A DNA stretch of 64,000 nt from Hibiscus mutabilis (lineage: Eukaryota; Streptophyta; Magnoliopsida; Malvales; Malvaceae): assembly GCA_019671005.1 (NCBI GenBank), contig CM033717.1:72585850-72649849 (forward strand), given 5' to 3'. The notes under the pieces are model-generated. The model worked only from the letters and a program-made list of their open reading frames with translations, did no database searches and was not told the DNA's origin. Every line of letters begins with the position of its first letter. Position 1 is the first letter of the stretch. The position numbers and the translations under genes are program-made. Below, piece after piece: positions 22,024-34,178 of this stretch.

Positions 22024-23453
22024 GTTCTCCCCTTTGCGGGACCTAATTTTCCGAGTAGGAATAATAAATTAGGCAGAGTTAGAGCTAAGATCAAATATTA
22101 AAAATAATTAAAATTGTTTTATATTAAAAGAAAAATAATTTATTAAGTATATAAATATAAAAATTATGAGGTATAAATTTTTTATTTAATTAATATTAAA
22201 ATTAAAAATGTACGAGAAAAATACTTTAATAATTCGCCCCTGCCAATAATGTGTTTTGTGTATAACACATTTTGTATCATAATTTATATTCAAACTTTAA
22301 AAATGTTATTATTAATAAAATAACTATAACCCGTAAATGGAACATAAAATATAAAATTATTACATATCATTAATAAATATGATAACGATTTTTTTGAAAA
22401 ATTGAATCTACTAATTTTATTAAACGAGGATATATTCGAAATTACAATAAAAGTTTACAAATTAGTAGACAAAATATATAAATCCAGACATAATCTTAGT
22501 AAACAAAACTAGTGTCTCGAGATTAAAAGAGGACCATACAATGAAAAGGTAAGAACCTAACCCAAAGACTCGAAATAAAAGAAGGATACAAACATCACCA
22601 AGATCGACGATGATAGGTAAAACCATCAACAAACAACATAAAAATGCATATTACAATGAAGGTACGTTGACAATAAGATCATTACCACAACTCAATCGCG
22701 AATAAGGAACGGTAGATGTAATCGCGTATCCAAATCCAATTCGAGAGTCCGAGATATGGAGATCAACAACATAATGAAAGGAGCGCCATCATAATCAGTC
22801 GTTGCGTCGTCAGATCCAATCCTAATTGAAAATCAAAAACAGAAAAAGAATAAGCGTGCCAAAAGACAAAGAAAAACATATCAAAAGGTAGAGTAAAATC
22901 GTGCCACAAGAACAGAATAATTTATTAAAAAGTGAAAAACAAAAAAAAAACAAAACGATAGATCACAGCAGCCGGCGACCAATGTTAAAATTAGTGTCAC
23001 CGTCGATATTTAAAAAAAAAAACAAAAACGAACGGCTCTGTAGTTGAGAGAAAAAAGATTAATAAATATGATACGAATTTTATATCATATTTAGTGTTTA
23101 CAAAGTTAAAGGACTACAGGATGTGAAATATTACATTTTGGGGGTGACGGGTGAGTTGTCTGTTCATGTATGGATGATCATTATACTATGTCATTCATTC
23201 ACGGAATCATATGCTTTCACCTGATTATGCGTGTGACATGTATGGCCATGCATACTGTTATATATGTATAATACAATTACAATGCATGCTAAAAGTATGA
23301 AGAAATATTATCTTATAATAGTTTTATAATCAATATATAAAAATGTTAATTAAAAATTAATTCGGACCGACCTCACACACCTAATTTTGGTGGGTGAGTT
23401 TTTCGGTAAAAAAATTTGTCGTACACAAAGCTTCAAACTCAAAATTTACTTAA
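22024..23453. other. Intergenic DNA with a strand-asymmetric A-rich block
   Basis: From about 22430 to 23060 the plus strand is very A-rich and T-poor and less AT-biased overall, with words such as CGTTGCGTCGTCAG and GCAGCCGGCGACC. The flanks are ordinary AT-rich DNA. No long frame or known domain is visible. It may be a worn retroelement or retrocopy lying antisense, which is a guess. Confidence 0.35.
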
Positions 23454-23774
23454 CAGTGATGGAACTTGGGGTATGAGTTAAGGGGGTCAATTTAATTTTT
23501 TTTTAAATTTGGAGGTTTAAACGAAAATTTCAAAAACTTTGAGGGTTTAACTAAAATTTTTAATAATTTTTAGAGATTTAATAAGAACTTTTAAAATTTT
23601 TGAGATGAAATTTAATTAAAAATATTTAAATTTTTGAAGTTTAATATGAATTTTTAAAAATATTGAGGGGGCTAAATTGAATAGTTCAAGTTTTTTAGGG
23701 GCAAATTTTGAATTTTTTAAAATTTTGGGGTGGTCATGGCTCCTTCTAATCCTTTAAAGGATCCGCCTTTGCTG
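23454..23774. mobile_element. Small DNA-transposon-like element with CAG...CTG ends
   Basis: The left end starts CAGTGATGGAACTTGG and the right end reads GGATCCGCCTTTGCTG, whose reverse complement starts CAGCAAAGGCGGATCC, so the ends are imperfect inverted repeats. CTTAA flanks it on both sides (23449-23453 and 23775-23779), a possible target duplication. The interior is simple AT text with GGGGTTTAA-like units. The superfamily is uncertain: hAT would give 8 bp and CACTA 3 bp. Confidence 0.5.
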
Positions 23775-24840
23775 CTTAAGCGATACTAAGTTGCTTACTA
23801 CCTGTACCAACAACGTCAATTTATTAAAAATTATTTGATTGCATGTTATTTTGGACAAAAATAAATTTGGTATATTTTTATGGAAAAGAACATTGATACA
23901 CGGTGCCTTTTAGTTTTAGAGGATATAGTTTAAAGTTTAGGGGTTTAAGTTGTATGATTTAGAATTATGATATAAGGTTTAGGGTTTAGTTTTTTAGGGT
24001 TAGGGTTAAGAATTTAGGATCTAAATTTATATTGTAAATATACAGGCTCGTGTTAAATTAATTTTGTACAGCTTGTGTATTAAAAATTTATTATTTTTTA
24101 TTTGGTATATTATTTTATTGAATTTATTGCTTTACTAACTATATATTTTTCTATATTTATTTAGTCTTTGAAGTTACAAGTTACAATTATAACTACAATC
24201 AAATATATCAGATTTAGTTTCCTAAATTTTACCTTTCCACAATGCTTTACTAAGTGTAACCGTCGTATAAAGTACGACGAGCAAAACTCAACTCAATTTG
24301 AAGAAAAAAATAAATTATTCGATCCAATCGACACAAAAAATTTAACTCAGTTTGTCTTGACATGTAATTTAAAAACTCAACTTGAAAAAATTCAAATAAA
24401 GTTTGAGTTATGAAATGAAATTTTGAATAACTCAAAATTTTTAATAATCAATTGACCAGTTTTCAAGTTCGAGTAGAGTCCCTCAATTCTTCCCGATATA
24501 TCGTATATTGAAATCAATATGTATTATAACATTATAAATAATTACAATTAAATTTGTACAAAAAACTCAAAATTTGACTCGACTTCACTCGTATTTCATA
24601 AACCCGACTCGAATAACAAAATTTAAATAAAATTCGAATCATAAAATAAAAATCGTAAACTCGACTAACTCAAATTCTTTTATTCGACTCGATCGAGTGA
24701 TCACTCTAGAGAGATATCAAATTCTTTTATTCATGTATGCCTAATGCAAGTAGGCATACATGAAGATATCAAAACATCATGGAATGAACATGAAAGGGGT
24801 GTATTGCAGAATATATATAGAGAGGGGGGAAGAGAGAGAG

Positions 24841-24967
24841 TATGTAAAGATTATCACTTGAGGAAAAAAATAAGAAGTTAATCTCAGCTATTTATTTTTC
24901 TTAATCAACGATTTAAAAAACAAGTAAAACTTAAAGAGTTTTACACTGTATAAGTGGATCTTAACTT
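24841..24967. mobile_element. Half copy of a foldback MITE (same family as 57736-57950)
   Basis: The text TATGTAAAGATTATCACTTG, then GTTAATCTCAGC, then AAAGAGTTTTACACTGTATAAG, aligns with the reverse complement of the left half of the MITE at 57.7 kb. Only one arm plus the central segment is present, so it is a truncated copy. Confidence 0.65.
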
Positions 24968-25029
24968 AATAAATTAATTTTCTTGGTGAATTAATTTTAT
25001 TAATAAATTATATGAGCTTATTTCGGGTG

Positions 25030-25087
25030 CGTATCTCATTAAAAACTTTCCTAACTTACGTATCTCATTAAAAACTTTCCTAACTTA
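25030..25087. repeat. 29-bp perfect tandem repeat
   Basis: CGTATCTCATTAAAAACTTT followed by CCTAACTTA occurs at 25030-25058 and again, identical, at 25059-25087. It is a short local duplication with no associated gene. Confidence 0.95.
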
Positions 25088-27181
25088 AATAAAAAAAAGT
25101 ACGCATATCTACTGGCACAACCAAAGCTCAAGGAAGCTTTGGGCCCTCTTGGGTTAAAAAAGATCATAGCAAGTCCTTTAATTTTTTTTTTAAAAAAATT
25201 GATTTGACCCTTTTAGATTTTAAAAAATTTATATTAAATTTTATTTTTTATGAATATTTTAATTAAATCCTCTAAAACTTTTGTTTGAGGCTCATTCAAT
25301 TTTTTTGTTTAATAATAATTTAGTTCATATAAATTTAAATATTAGATAAATCAAGTATTACCCTTCAACTTTAAATTTTAATATTTAATAAATCCTCATA
25401 ATTTTAAAATTTAATAGCGCCCGACATTCAACCGTCAAAATGTTAAAAAATTAAATTGTTCTTAATACGGTGGTTCCTTTCGTATATTATTTTTTAAGAA
25501 TGACTCACTGTTGGTGATTGAACTTGCATTCACACTTGTTGTTGGCTAATTGGTTGTGAAATTATTATTTTAAATAAAAAAGTCAAAAAAACGAGGTTTC
25601 ATTTGAATTATAAGATATTTTATTAGTCCCGACCGGAATTTTAGTCAATAGCATTGACTCAATATTAGGTGATAAATTTGTATATTACATAGATAAAGTA
25701 AAATAAGAGTGAAAAATTGGATGCTAAGAACATCTTCCTCTCTCTCTCACGATTTATCGTTTTTTAGGTCTACAATGCGTATAATTGCAGTATAGCTATG
25801 GTGCAGCATCAACCGAAAATGTTATAAATTATAAAATAAGGAATTGAAAATATTATATTTTTGTAACATTTTCGGCTGTGTCTCGCACAATATTGATACT
25901 TACAAAAACTTAAAATCTTTTCTTAAGTGATAAAAGTATCCGTACTCGAAGCTAAGTTTTAATATTTAACCATCAACTGAAAAATGTTATCAAATAATGT
26001 AAGATTTTCAGTTTTGTATTTCGTATCTTACAATATTTTCGGTTGGTGCCGTACAATAATTATACCGCACCTTACCTTACGTTATACACATTCGTTTTTT
26101 TTTTTCAATTGTACAAGTACAAAGTCATAGATAAGTACTACTAATTTAATTCAAAGATAAGAGATTAACAATTCAATTTTTTATTAAAATATAGGCGTAA
26201 ATGGTGCTAATTAATCGAAATCGACATGCTTGATGTTTACTCCTTTGTTTTCTTGTGTTTTCTCTTGAAATAATCCTACAAGATTTTGTCTTTTTCTTGT
26301 GAAATTACAACATTTTTAATGAAAATTGAGGTGATAAGGTTTTTTTTTACCCATATAATGATATGATATTTTTTATTTCATAATTTGGGGTGTATTATTT
26401 TTATTTCATGAAATAAAGATGTTTGAATAGTGCAAAAAAATTAGCGAGAAGTGTAAACGATTTTTAGGAAAATGTCGAGAAGTGATGGCGACTTTGGACA
26501 AAATTATTCTAATAGTAAAATACATATGAAAAAGGGACGAGCCAAAAATACACTAAAGTCGTTTGAATTTTTGACGACTTTTAGAAGACGCCAACATTTT
26601 CTGACGAATTTTAAAATTACTATAACAATATATCTACTTTAAGAAATGAAGACAAACTCACCCTAGATCATAAAATAGAAAATTTCACATCATTATCCGG
26701 CTAGAAAACCAGTGATAAATTGAAACAAAAACAATAAAGATGTTTAATGTTGCTATCTGAACTCAACAAGTGGTTTCAGTAAAAAAATGAATAATATTCA
26801 TCTTATAAAATCTGGATTTAAATCGTTTTAATCGTAAGTTATGTGTATATTTTTAAAAGATTAAATTATTTTTATGTAAATAAATATTATCTTATAAATA
26901 CTTTAAGACTATTCAAATAAAATGTTGCTATCTTAAGTAGTCATGGCCCGCGACAAACATTTGTAGTTGACCTTGGAATTTTTAATATACAAAAAGAAAA
27001 TAAGTTGTTTGATTTGATTTGATTTGATTTGAAGGACTTCATGGTACAACTTGTCGTTCACTTCCACCATTCTTAAATATTGCCTGCCACACATCACATG
27101 TGTGATGATAATCGATTTATCCTTAATTCTAAATAAATGTTAGATTAATTTGGTTTTATCAGAACTATGTATATAATATTA

Positions 27182-27986
27182 TGATGAGTCTGCACGAGTA
27201 CAAATGAACACTAATAACGATGAGCACCGATGAGCACTATTAATTTAATTTATAAAAATTAAAAATTTAAAAAACTCGTCGTATAATTATAAATTATTTA
27301 AAAATTAAAAGATAAATTAATTAAAATATATTGTTTTAATTTTAATTTTTTTTAAACATAAATCAAAATACTTATCTACCCCTAAATTACAAAACTCTAG
27401 TTTTTGTTCATTTGAAATTCAAGCTGCCGCCGTCAACTGCTTGTATCAACCAACCGCTCCAGCTCCTGCACCAAACACTAACACTCTTATGAACTCGGAT
27501 GCTTGAATTTTGATTGTGCAGTGAGTAAATGTTCTTGCCAAAAAATTAGGGAGTAAGTGTTTATCGAATCAAACATTAATGTTTGATTGTGCACCACAAA
27601 GGTAAATGTTTGATTGTTCATTCGATAAACTCTTGAAATTTGATTGTGCAGGGAGTAAATGTCCTTGCCTATTGTTCATTCGAGACTAATGTTTCTCTAT
27701 TTGCTTGCAGTGTCTGAGCAACTACGGTGATGGCAGGAGGCAGCGGCGGCTTGAATTTCAAATGAACAAAAATTATGGTTTTTTAATTTAGGGGTAGATA
27801 GGTATTTTGATTTATGTTTAAAAGAAAATTAAAAATAAAATAATATGTTTTAATTAATTTATTTTTTGATTTTTAAATAATTTATAATTATACAGTGAGT
27901 CCTTTAGATTTTTAATCTTTATAAATTAAATTAATGGTATCTTTAGTAGTACTCATCGGTGCTCGTCGAGCGTGACAAAATTTTTC
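27182..27986. mobile_element. Non-autonomous Mutator-like element with long terminal inverted repeats
   Basis: The left arm (27182-about 27440) and right arm (about 27740-27986) are inverted copies: the left AAGCTGCCGCCG edge mirrors the right GGCGGC edge, and GATGAGCACCGATGAGCAC mirrors the right-end GTGCTC block. The same repeat occurs at 12921-13169. ATAATATTA, a 9-bp direct duplication, flanks it at 27173-27181 and 27987-27995, the size expected for Mutator transposons. The 300-bp interior has a repeated TTGATTGTGCAG..GAGTAAATGT motif and no open frame of note. Confidence 0.75.
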
Positions 27987-27995
27987 ATAATATTA

Positions 27996-30900
27996 TTATA
28001 TATTTTTAAGTTTTAATATATTTTTAAAGGTAGTTTTCTTACCCTACTATGCATGGAATTATTGTTTCGTATATAATCACCATTATTACTATTATAAAAA
28101 AATAGGAATATATGTTATTAAAATTAATGAACGAGTCATTATTCAGTAAAAATGTATACAAAAACTCATTTATAATCAGATCAAATTCAGACCTAATGCC
28201 AACCAAGAATAAGGTAAAGTCATTTGTCAATAACTTAAAGCTTGATAAACATATATAATCTTTTAAATTTCACGATTTTATCCATCTTTGTATGCTTACG
28301 CGGTAAAATGAAACTGAAATGATTTTTTTTTATTTGTAGTTGAGAAATTAAAATAAATTTTTAGACATGTTAACTGATAAAGTAAACAGGAGTCAAAAGT
28401 TTGATAGAATTTTAGTGGCTGTTTTGGTGATTATTATGATCTGAGCTTTGATGTGACTTTTCTAGTATGTTTGGTGATATGAAGAGTGAAAGATTGTGTT
28501 CTTTCTTCCGTTGCATGTTCTCTCTTATACAAGTGGGATCGGTGTCGTAATAGGATAGTCGTGACGTTATAATTAGACTAGCTATGATTTGACGTTTTAA
28601 ATTTGTATTGTCATCGACAACTATCGCATAGTACTGACACGTAGTTGTTAAATATCGTTCGCTTGGATACCTTCACGGTTCGCAGGTTGCTCCTACTCAT
28701 TCTCCTATGTGGGGCTCGCAGGCCATTTGCCTGTGGTACGTGTTTGCAGTCCTCAACACGTGGCGGTGTGTTTGTGAGAGAAATCATAGTTAAAGGACTT
28801 GTGGTATAATAAACTATTTATTTACATGTGGTATAATAAACATTTTTACCACATAAATGAGGATCAAGAGAGACCCACACATGTTCAATTGTCCGTTTCA
28901 AAGGTTACCTCAATTCTATAATTCCCTTCGAAAAGCTGTACTGTTTTTCCAACGATCAAACAAAAGCCATAAAGTTATAGTTTGGACGAAAATGTAAAGA
29001 ACAGTGGATGAGCTTAGTAATCGTCTTGTCTATTTTACTAGGTATCGTGCAAGAAAACTAGCTAAGAATTAAGGAAAAGAGAGTCAATTAAAGTGGGCTC
29101 ATTAGATATACTTCAACAAGGACATGACAGGGAGTGAAACAACATAAGAACATGTTCTTTCTCGATGGATGACATTTCTTTACAAATTGAAACTCCTATT
29201 AGTTAGTTGAGAATTATATGAAATGGGGTCCATGATTTGTCAACAAATGACAGAAAAAAAAAAGTGGGTGCATAATTCCATCAATTGACCCTCAACGTGA
29301 ACCCCTACTATTAGGAACACATCGTTACTATGATTTCCTATTATATGCACTATAATCGGTAGTGCACCCAATTATTGTATAGGGTAGATTTAAAAAATTA
29401 AATTTAATAATTTACTGATTTACTAATTTAGAATATCATGTATAAATTACCAAATTGATTCTAGATTATTGTTGGGCGAGTAAACATGGTTTATAATAAA
29501 AGACCTATTGATGTTGAAGAATCAACTTATATCATGTAAATATATTTGAGAGATTAGAGCTATCTTATATCAATGTAGTTGTGTTTTAGAGAATAGATAA
29601 ACTTACTTCGGTGAAATTAAGTATTGATAAGTGACAATTGTTGTAGAAACAAGCATGACTTTTATATTTTAAATCCGATTTAGAGTTTTAGGATCTTTGG
29701 CAGATATTACGAAATCAAAATTGTTTTAGGTTTCAAGTACTCAAATCAATTGCAACTTATCGAAAATAAAAAAAAAATCGAAGAGGAATTTAGATTTCAA
29801 GATAGTTTCAACCAAAAGAACTTTTACAAATGAAGATGATTACTCGGTTAGGAAAAATATTTTTGAAGGTTAACATGTTTATGTGAGAACTTAAAAGTAT
29901 ATTATTACCTTTCAATTTTAATTAAATTAAATTAAAATTGTAGTGTGGAAAAATTAAATAAAAAAGTTGGTTAAACTATTTGACATGAATGTCAATGTAT
30001 TTAACCATTATTCTTTAATGAGACTAATAGACATACTTAAAGTAATTATCGAATGATAGTGTGTATACTTATTTTTTATCAGAAATAATTTAAGACTCCA
30101 AAACAAATAAAATAAAATAAAATAAAATAATTTAGTAACTGATTTTTCTTTTAAACAAAATATACTTAACTTTTAACAGCGGGCCAAAGTACCTACCATG
30201 CACAAGGGTACATTCTCCCATGTTTTCATGTGAGCCACTCATTAATACTCCTTTTTACTCGCATTTTAAAGATGGTCTATAGATAGAGCACTCGAAGTCT
30301 CGAACTCTTAGTTTTATAAATCGATGTCAAATTTTGATGATATGAAGAATAAGAAAGAAAACATTTATCTTAAGTTGCAGCAATAACTTAAAATGTTTGA
30401 TCATATAGAATCTTATTGTCTAGATTTTATAGTACAATTACTAACCCTCCCATTCCCCCCATTATTTTCAAGGTTCAATGATTGCTATTGTATAAGCACT
30501 AAATGTAACCATGAAAAGACTTTTGGGTGGGTATGTTCATGTGCACAAACATATGTGATATTGGAAAACAAGCAAATGGTATGTTGCCTTGCAATCCTAC
30601 ATCAAATCAATTTCCCAATTGGTCAACTTTAGCTGTTGAAGGACAAGTGCATATTTAAGTTGAGCCACCCATAAAATTATGTACCACAAAGGTCCCACCA
30701 TTAATGTTGTGGCTCAAAAGAGGCAGACTTTAAAACAATTAAAATATGTAATAATCACCTCAAGGGTTGAAATGAAGAAAAAGAGAATTGGAAGGGAATT
30801 ATTGGAGATAAAAGAAAGCAGTTGGCATCTCCCCTAGATGATGAAAAGTAATTGTGTTCCATCCTCTTGTGTCGACCAATGCTTTTTGCTTTTCTCTGTG

Positions 30901-33209
30901 GTGGTGCGGTTTTCTTGGTCTTTTATTTCATTACGGAGATTATTGAAGACAATCAGCGTGGTTTGTTTTCCCAAGGAATAATGAAACAGCTATGTCTCAC
31001 CAACAACCAATTATTATAGTGTGATGATGCACTATATTTTGTTTAAAAGTATTGACGTTGTAAATGGAGAAAATTGGGTTAAAATAGTTGCTCTCATAAT
31101 GGGTCTCTGTAATAATTGATCTAAATTAATTAATCAATAAGTTAGATATCAGCAATTAAACAAAAAATAACTATATTTGTGAAATTAGTTTAATTTTAGG
31201 CAGATTTTAAAATAAATTATTTATATTTTTTCTTAGCTTTTTTATCTTGATTATAATAATTTCACATCTACTTGCCTAACATGAATTCGATTAAAAACCA
31301 AAGAATTATAAAATAAAATAGTATATTTAAGTAATTTGTTTTTTCTATAATACAATAAGTTTTTTTAAAAGGAATTGGGACTCGTTAAAAACCTAATTAA
31401 CAACCGTAGAATATGCTGCGAAAGGGAAAAGAGTGCCCAACTATACAAGAAATTATTTACTTATTTTATTTAGTTCTATTTTTACTCAATATTTTTCAAT
31501 TCTATTATTTAGTAGTGTTTTAAGTATTTACTCTGAACCTAACGAATGATTTCATTGAAATAGAATATGATGTTCATCTTAAGAGAACTAAGTTTGAACA
31601 TGTATGTGTGCAAGGTATGTGCTTTGTCAAATGGTTAAGAAAAAATATGAACATACATTACCATACAATCACATCAGTATATTAAAAAAATATTTAAACT
31701 CTAGCTTAGTCTAAATTATTTTAAATTTGGTTTCAACCTAAAATGTAATATTGTCGACAAATAAACAAATGGATCTAGTGGTTAGGCATGTGATGTTTTG
31801 TCGGAATACCTGGGTTTGAAACTCAGCTTGATGCTTTTTTTTTCATCTAACCATTAAACCAATCATGGGTGACCAAAATGAAAGCATAGTATAATTTTAG
31901 TGGTCATTTTATAAATTTTTAAAATTCAAGTGACCAAAATGAAAACAATTATAGTTGAGTGAAAATTTGTTTAATTTATCCAACTTTTATTTCTCCTTTC
32001 AAAATTAATAATTCAATTTAATATTTTAATACACAAATTTAATTTTATTCCTAAAATTTTATAATCTTAATTCGATTCTCAACTCAAAATTCCTAATTCA
32101 AGCCATTGTATGGTTTTGGTCGGGTTGTGGTCATGTATTAATACATTTCATTTAAGTCTGCTCATATTTGTAAATGGCTAATATAAATCCTTTTTAGGTT
32201 CAACCATATTTTTCAAGAAGTCAAATGAGGTTGATGACCTTGAGTCTTACTAAGGTTCTAATAAGTATTTAATCAATTGAAGCAACTCATGTTAATTTTA
32301 AAAAACAATTTAAAATTATATTTATGTTATCTTTAATTTAATATCAATAATTTTCTGATATTTTTAAACTTAAACAATTGCATATATTTCAATGTTTACA
32401 CTATAATATTATATATTATCACATATTTGATTTTTATGTGATATATAATATATAAAAATAACATAATATCATATAACTCGAGGTAAGCTCAATTCACCTT
32501 CTGAGTCACTGGATTTAATTATTTCTTATTCTTACTTAAAAAATTCTTATTCTTCAACCCCAACACATAATCAAACAATAACATAAATTCAAACACTTTG
32601 GCAGGGACGTAGTCAGGATTGAACATTAGGAGGAGAGGAATATTGAATTTAAAAAATTCAAGGGCTTTTAAGTATTTAAATTAAAAATCCGGGAAAGACG
32701 ACATAATTTGTCTTATATTTAAACTTATAAAGGCTTAAATTGTTATTAGACCAAAATATTTGAGGGTACGAACGCATCTTTCTTTAATTCATTAAATATT
32801 TTAATATATTCTTGTATTTTTTAACTTAAATATTTATTTTTTATGGGAATTAAATACAAATATACCGAAAATATAAAATATTTAAGATTTATAATAGGAT
32901 CTTGAGCCCAAAGAAACTATTGTTGAGTCTAATATTGGTCTACATCTTTATAACGTTCTAAGAATAGAATAATATATTTTGATTTGTAACTTTTTCAACA
33001 GTAATTCAAAATTAAGATCAATAGTGATATATAACATCACAGGAAAACTAAAATAATTATATTATACAAATCAATGTCATAAATATTCACAAACAAAAAA
33101 TTATAAAACTCAAGTATGCACGAATAGGTGGGCTCTAATTAAAAATGATTCCCCTATCATTATCGCCTCTTGTGGAGTCGTACGGACACGTTATCTTACA
33201 AGTTTTTTA
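27996..33209. other. Intergenic DNA, no supported gene
   Basis: AT-rich DNA without a convincing coding frame. A less AT-rich stretch at 28540-28780 (GGGGCTCGCAGGCC, CAACACGTGGCGG) could be an old retroelement LTR, but neither ends nor domains could be defined. An (AAATA)n tract lies at about 30105-30131. A tRNA-like Pol III box pair sits near 31775-31845. A worn GGCAGGGACGTAGTCAGGATT end at about 32600 resembles the end class of the element at 34179. Confidence 0.45.
31765..31850 (+). repeat. tRNA-derived SINE-like head (candidate)
   Basis: The sequence GGATCTAGTGGTTAGGCATG is followed about 25 nt later by CTGGGTTTGAAACTCAG, resembling the A and B boxes of a tRNA-derived Pol III promoter with near-tRNA spacing, then a T run. 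It does not fold into a standard tRNA by eye. SINE assignment is tentative. Confidence 0.3.
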
Positions 33210-34047
33210 GTAGGGGTGCTAGTCGATCACCTCAACTCGACTCGTTACTTGTTAAGCTAGATAAATTTTGTTCGACTCGTGCTCGTTAAAAAAATCTCGC
33301 TGCTTGACTCAACTTGTTACTCGTTAAGCTCGCCAAAATTTTTACATTGTTTTTTAAATATAGGTAAAATCTAGTGATATGAACGTTTTAAAAATTTGAA
33401 ACCCAAATTTTATGGGTAAATTATCTAGCAATTTGCTGAACGTTTTAAACATTTTTTTAAAATATGATTATTTGATCTTTATAAGATATTGGATGAAATT
33501 GGGTGGGAAATATCCGAAAATTGTGAGGATTCGAACCGATAGGGATGGGGAATAATCGAAATTTTCATCCATGGGCACGGGGAAGTTTTATCACCGAAGC
33601 TCAAATGGAGATAGGGACGGATTGCTATATTCAAACCGTAGGGATAACCAAACTGTAACGCCCTAGAACCGCCAAAATTTTTACCTTATTTTTTAAATAT
33701 AGGCAAAATCTAGTGATATGAACGTTTTAAAAATTTGAAACCCAAATTTTATGGGTAAATTATCTAGCAATTTACTGAACTTTTTTAGAGTTTTTTTATT
33801 AGTATTTAAACTTATTGGAACACAATTTTTTAATGTGGCCGCTAAAAAATTATAAAATTATTTATAAAAAAATAACGATCTGCTCACGAACTTATCGAGT
33901 CAAGTTGGACCTTGCTCGACTTGACTCGCTAAAATCACGAGTCGAGCTTGATTACAAGTCGAGTCAACTCTAATCGAGCGTTAACCGAGTTTTGACCGAG
34001 TGAACTCGAATTGTTTGCGAGCTGCTCAACTCAATAAGTATCCCTAG
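33210..34047. mobile_element. Repeat element rich in CTCGACTCG words, with internal insertion
   Basis: It begins TAGGGGTGCTAGTCGA and ends AATAAGTATCCCTA, short imperfect inverted ends. Both flanks carry dense ACTCGACTCG/CGAGTCGAG motifs (33220-33330 and 33890-34020). Its middle holds a 111-bp segment present twice, at 33331-33441 and 33670-33780, on either side of a 227-bp insertion. It is non-coding. A similar worn block lies at 24265-24715. Confidence 0.5.
33447..33673 (+). repeat. 227-bp copy of the 41412-41638 segment
   Basis: This segment aligns without gaps to 41412-41638 with about a dozen differences, concentrated at the right end. It includes AGGATTCGAACCGATAGGGA and CACGGGGAAGTTTTATCACC and closes with TGTAACGCCCTAGAACCGCC, a likely LTR start. 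It is bracketed by two 111-bp direct copies of the surrounding element. Confidence 0.85.
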
Positions 34048-34178
34048 TTTCAAGTACTAGATTTTAATTAGTGAGTATAACATTTGAAGTCTTTACTTTT
34101 CTTCTCATTAATTAGGCAAATACTTGTTCAAAAAAAATTAGGCAAATACTGACGTTGACATCATTTTAGGTATGATCA

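Larger units (their letters stand above)
23780..27172. other. Intergenic DNA, no supported gene
   Basis: AT-rich sequence with no coding signal. Contents noted: TTTAGGGTTTAG-like text at 23960-24015; a worn block rich in CTCGACTCG words at 24265-24715, resembling 33210-34047; a half MITE at 24841-24967; a 29-bp direct repeat at 25030-25087; and a (TTTGA)n microsatellite at about 27010-27036. Confidence 0.5.
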
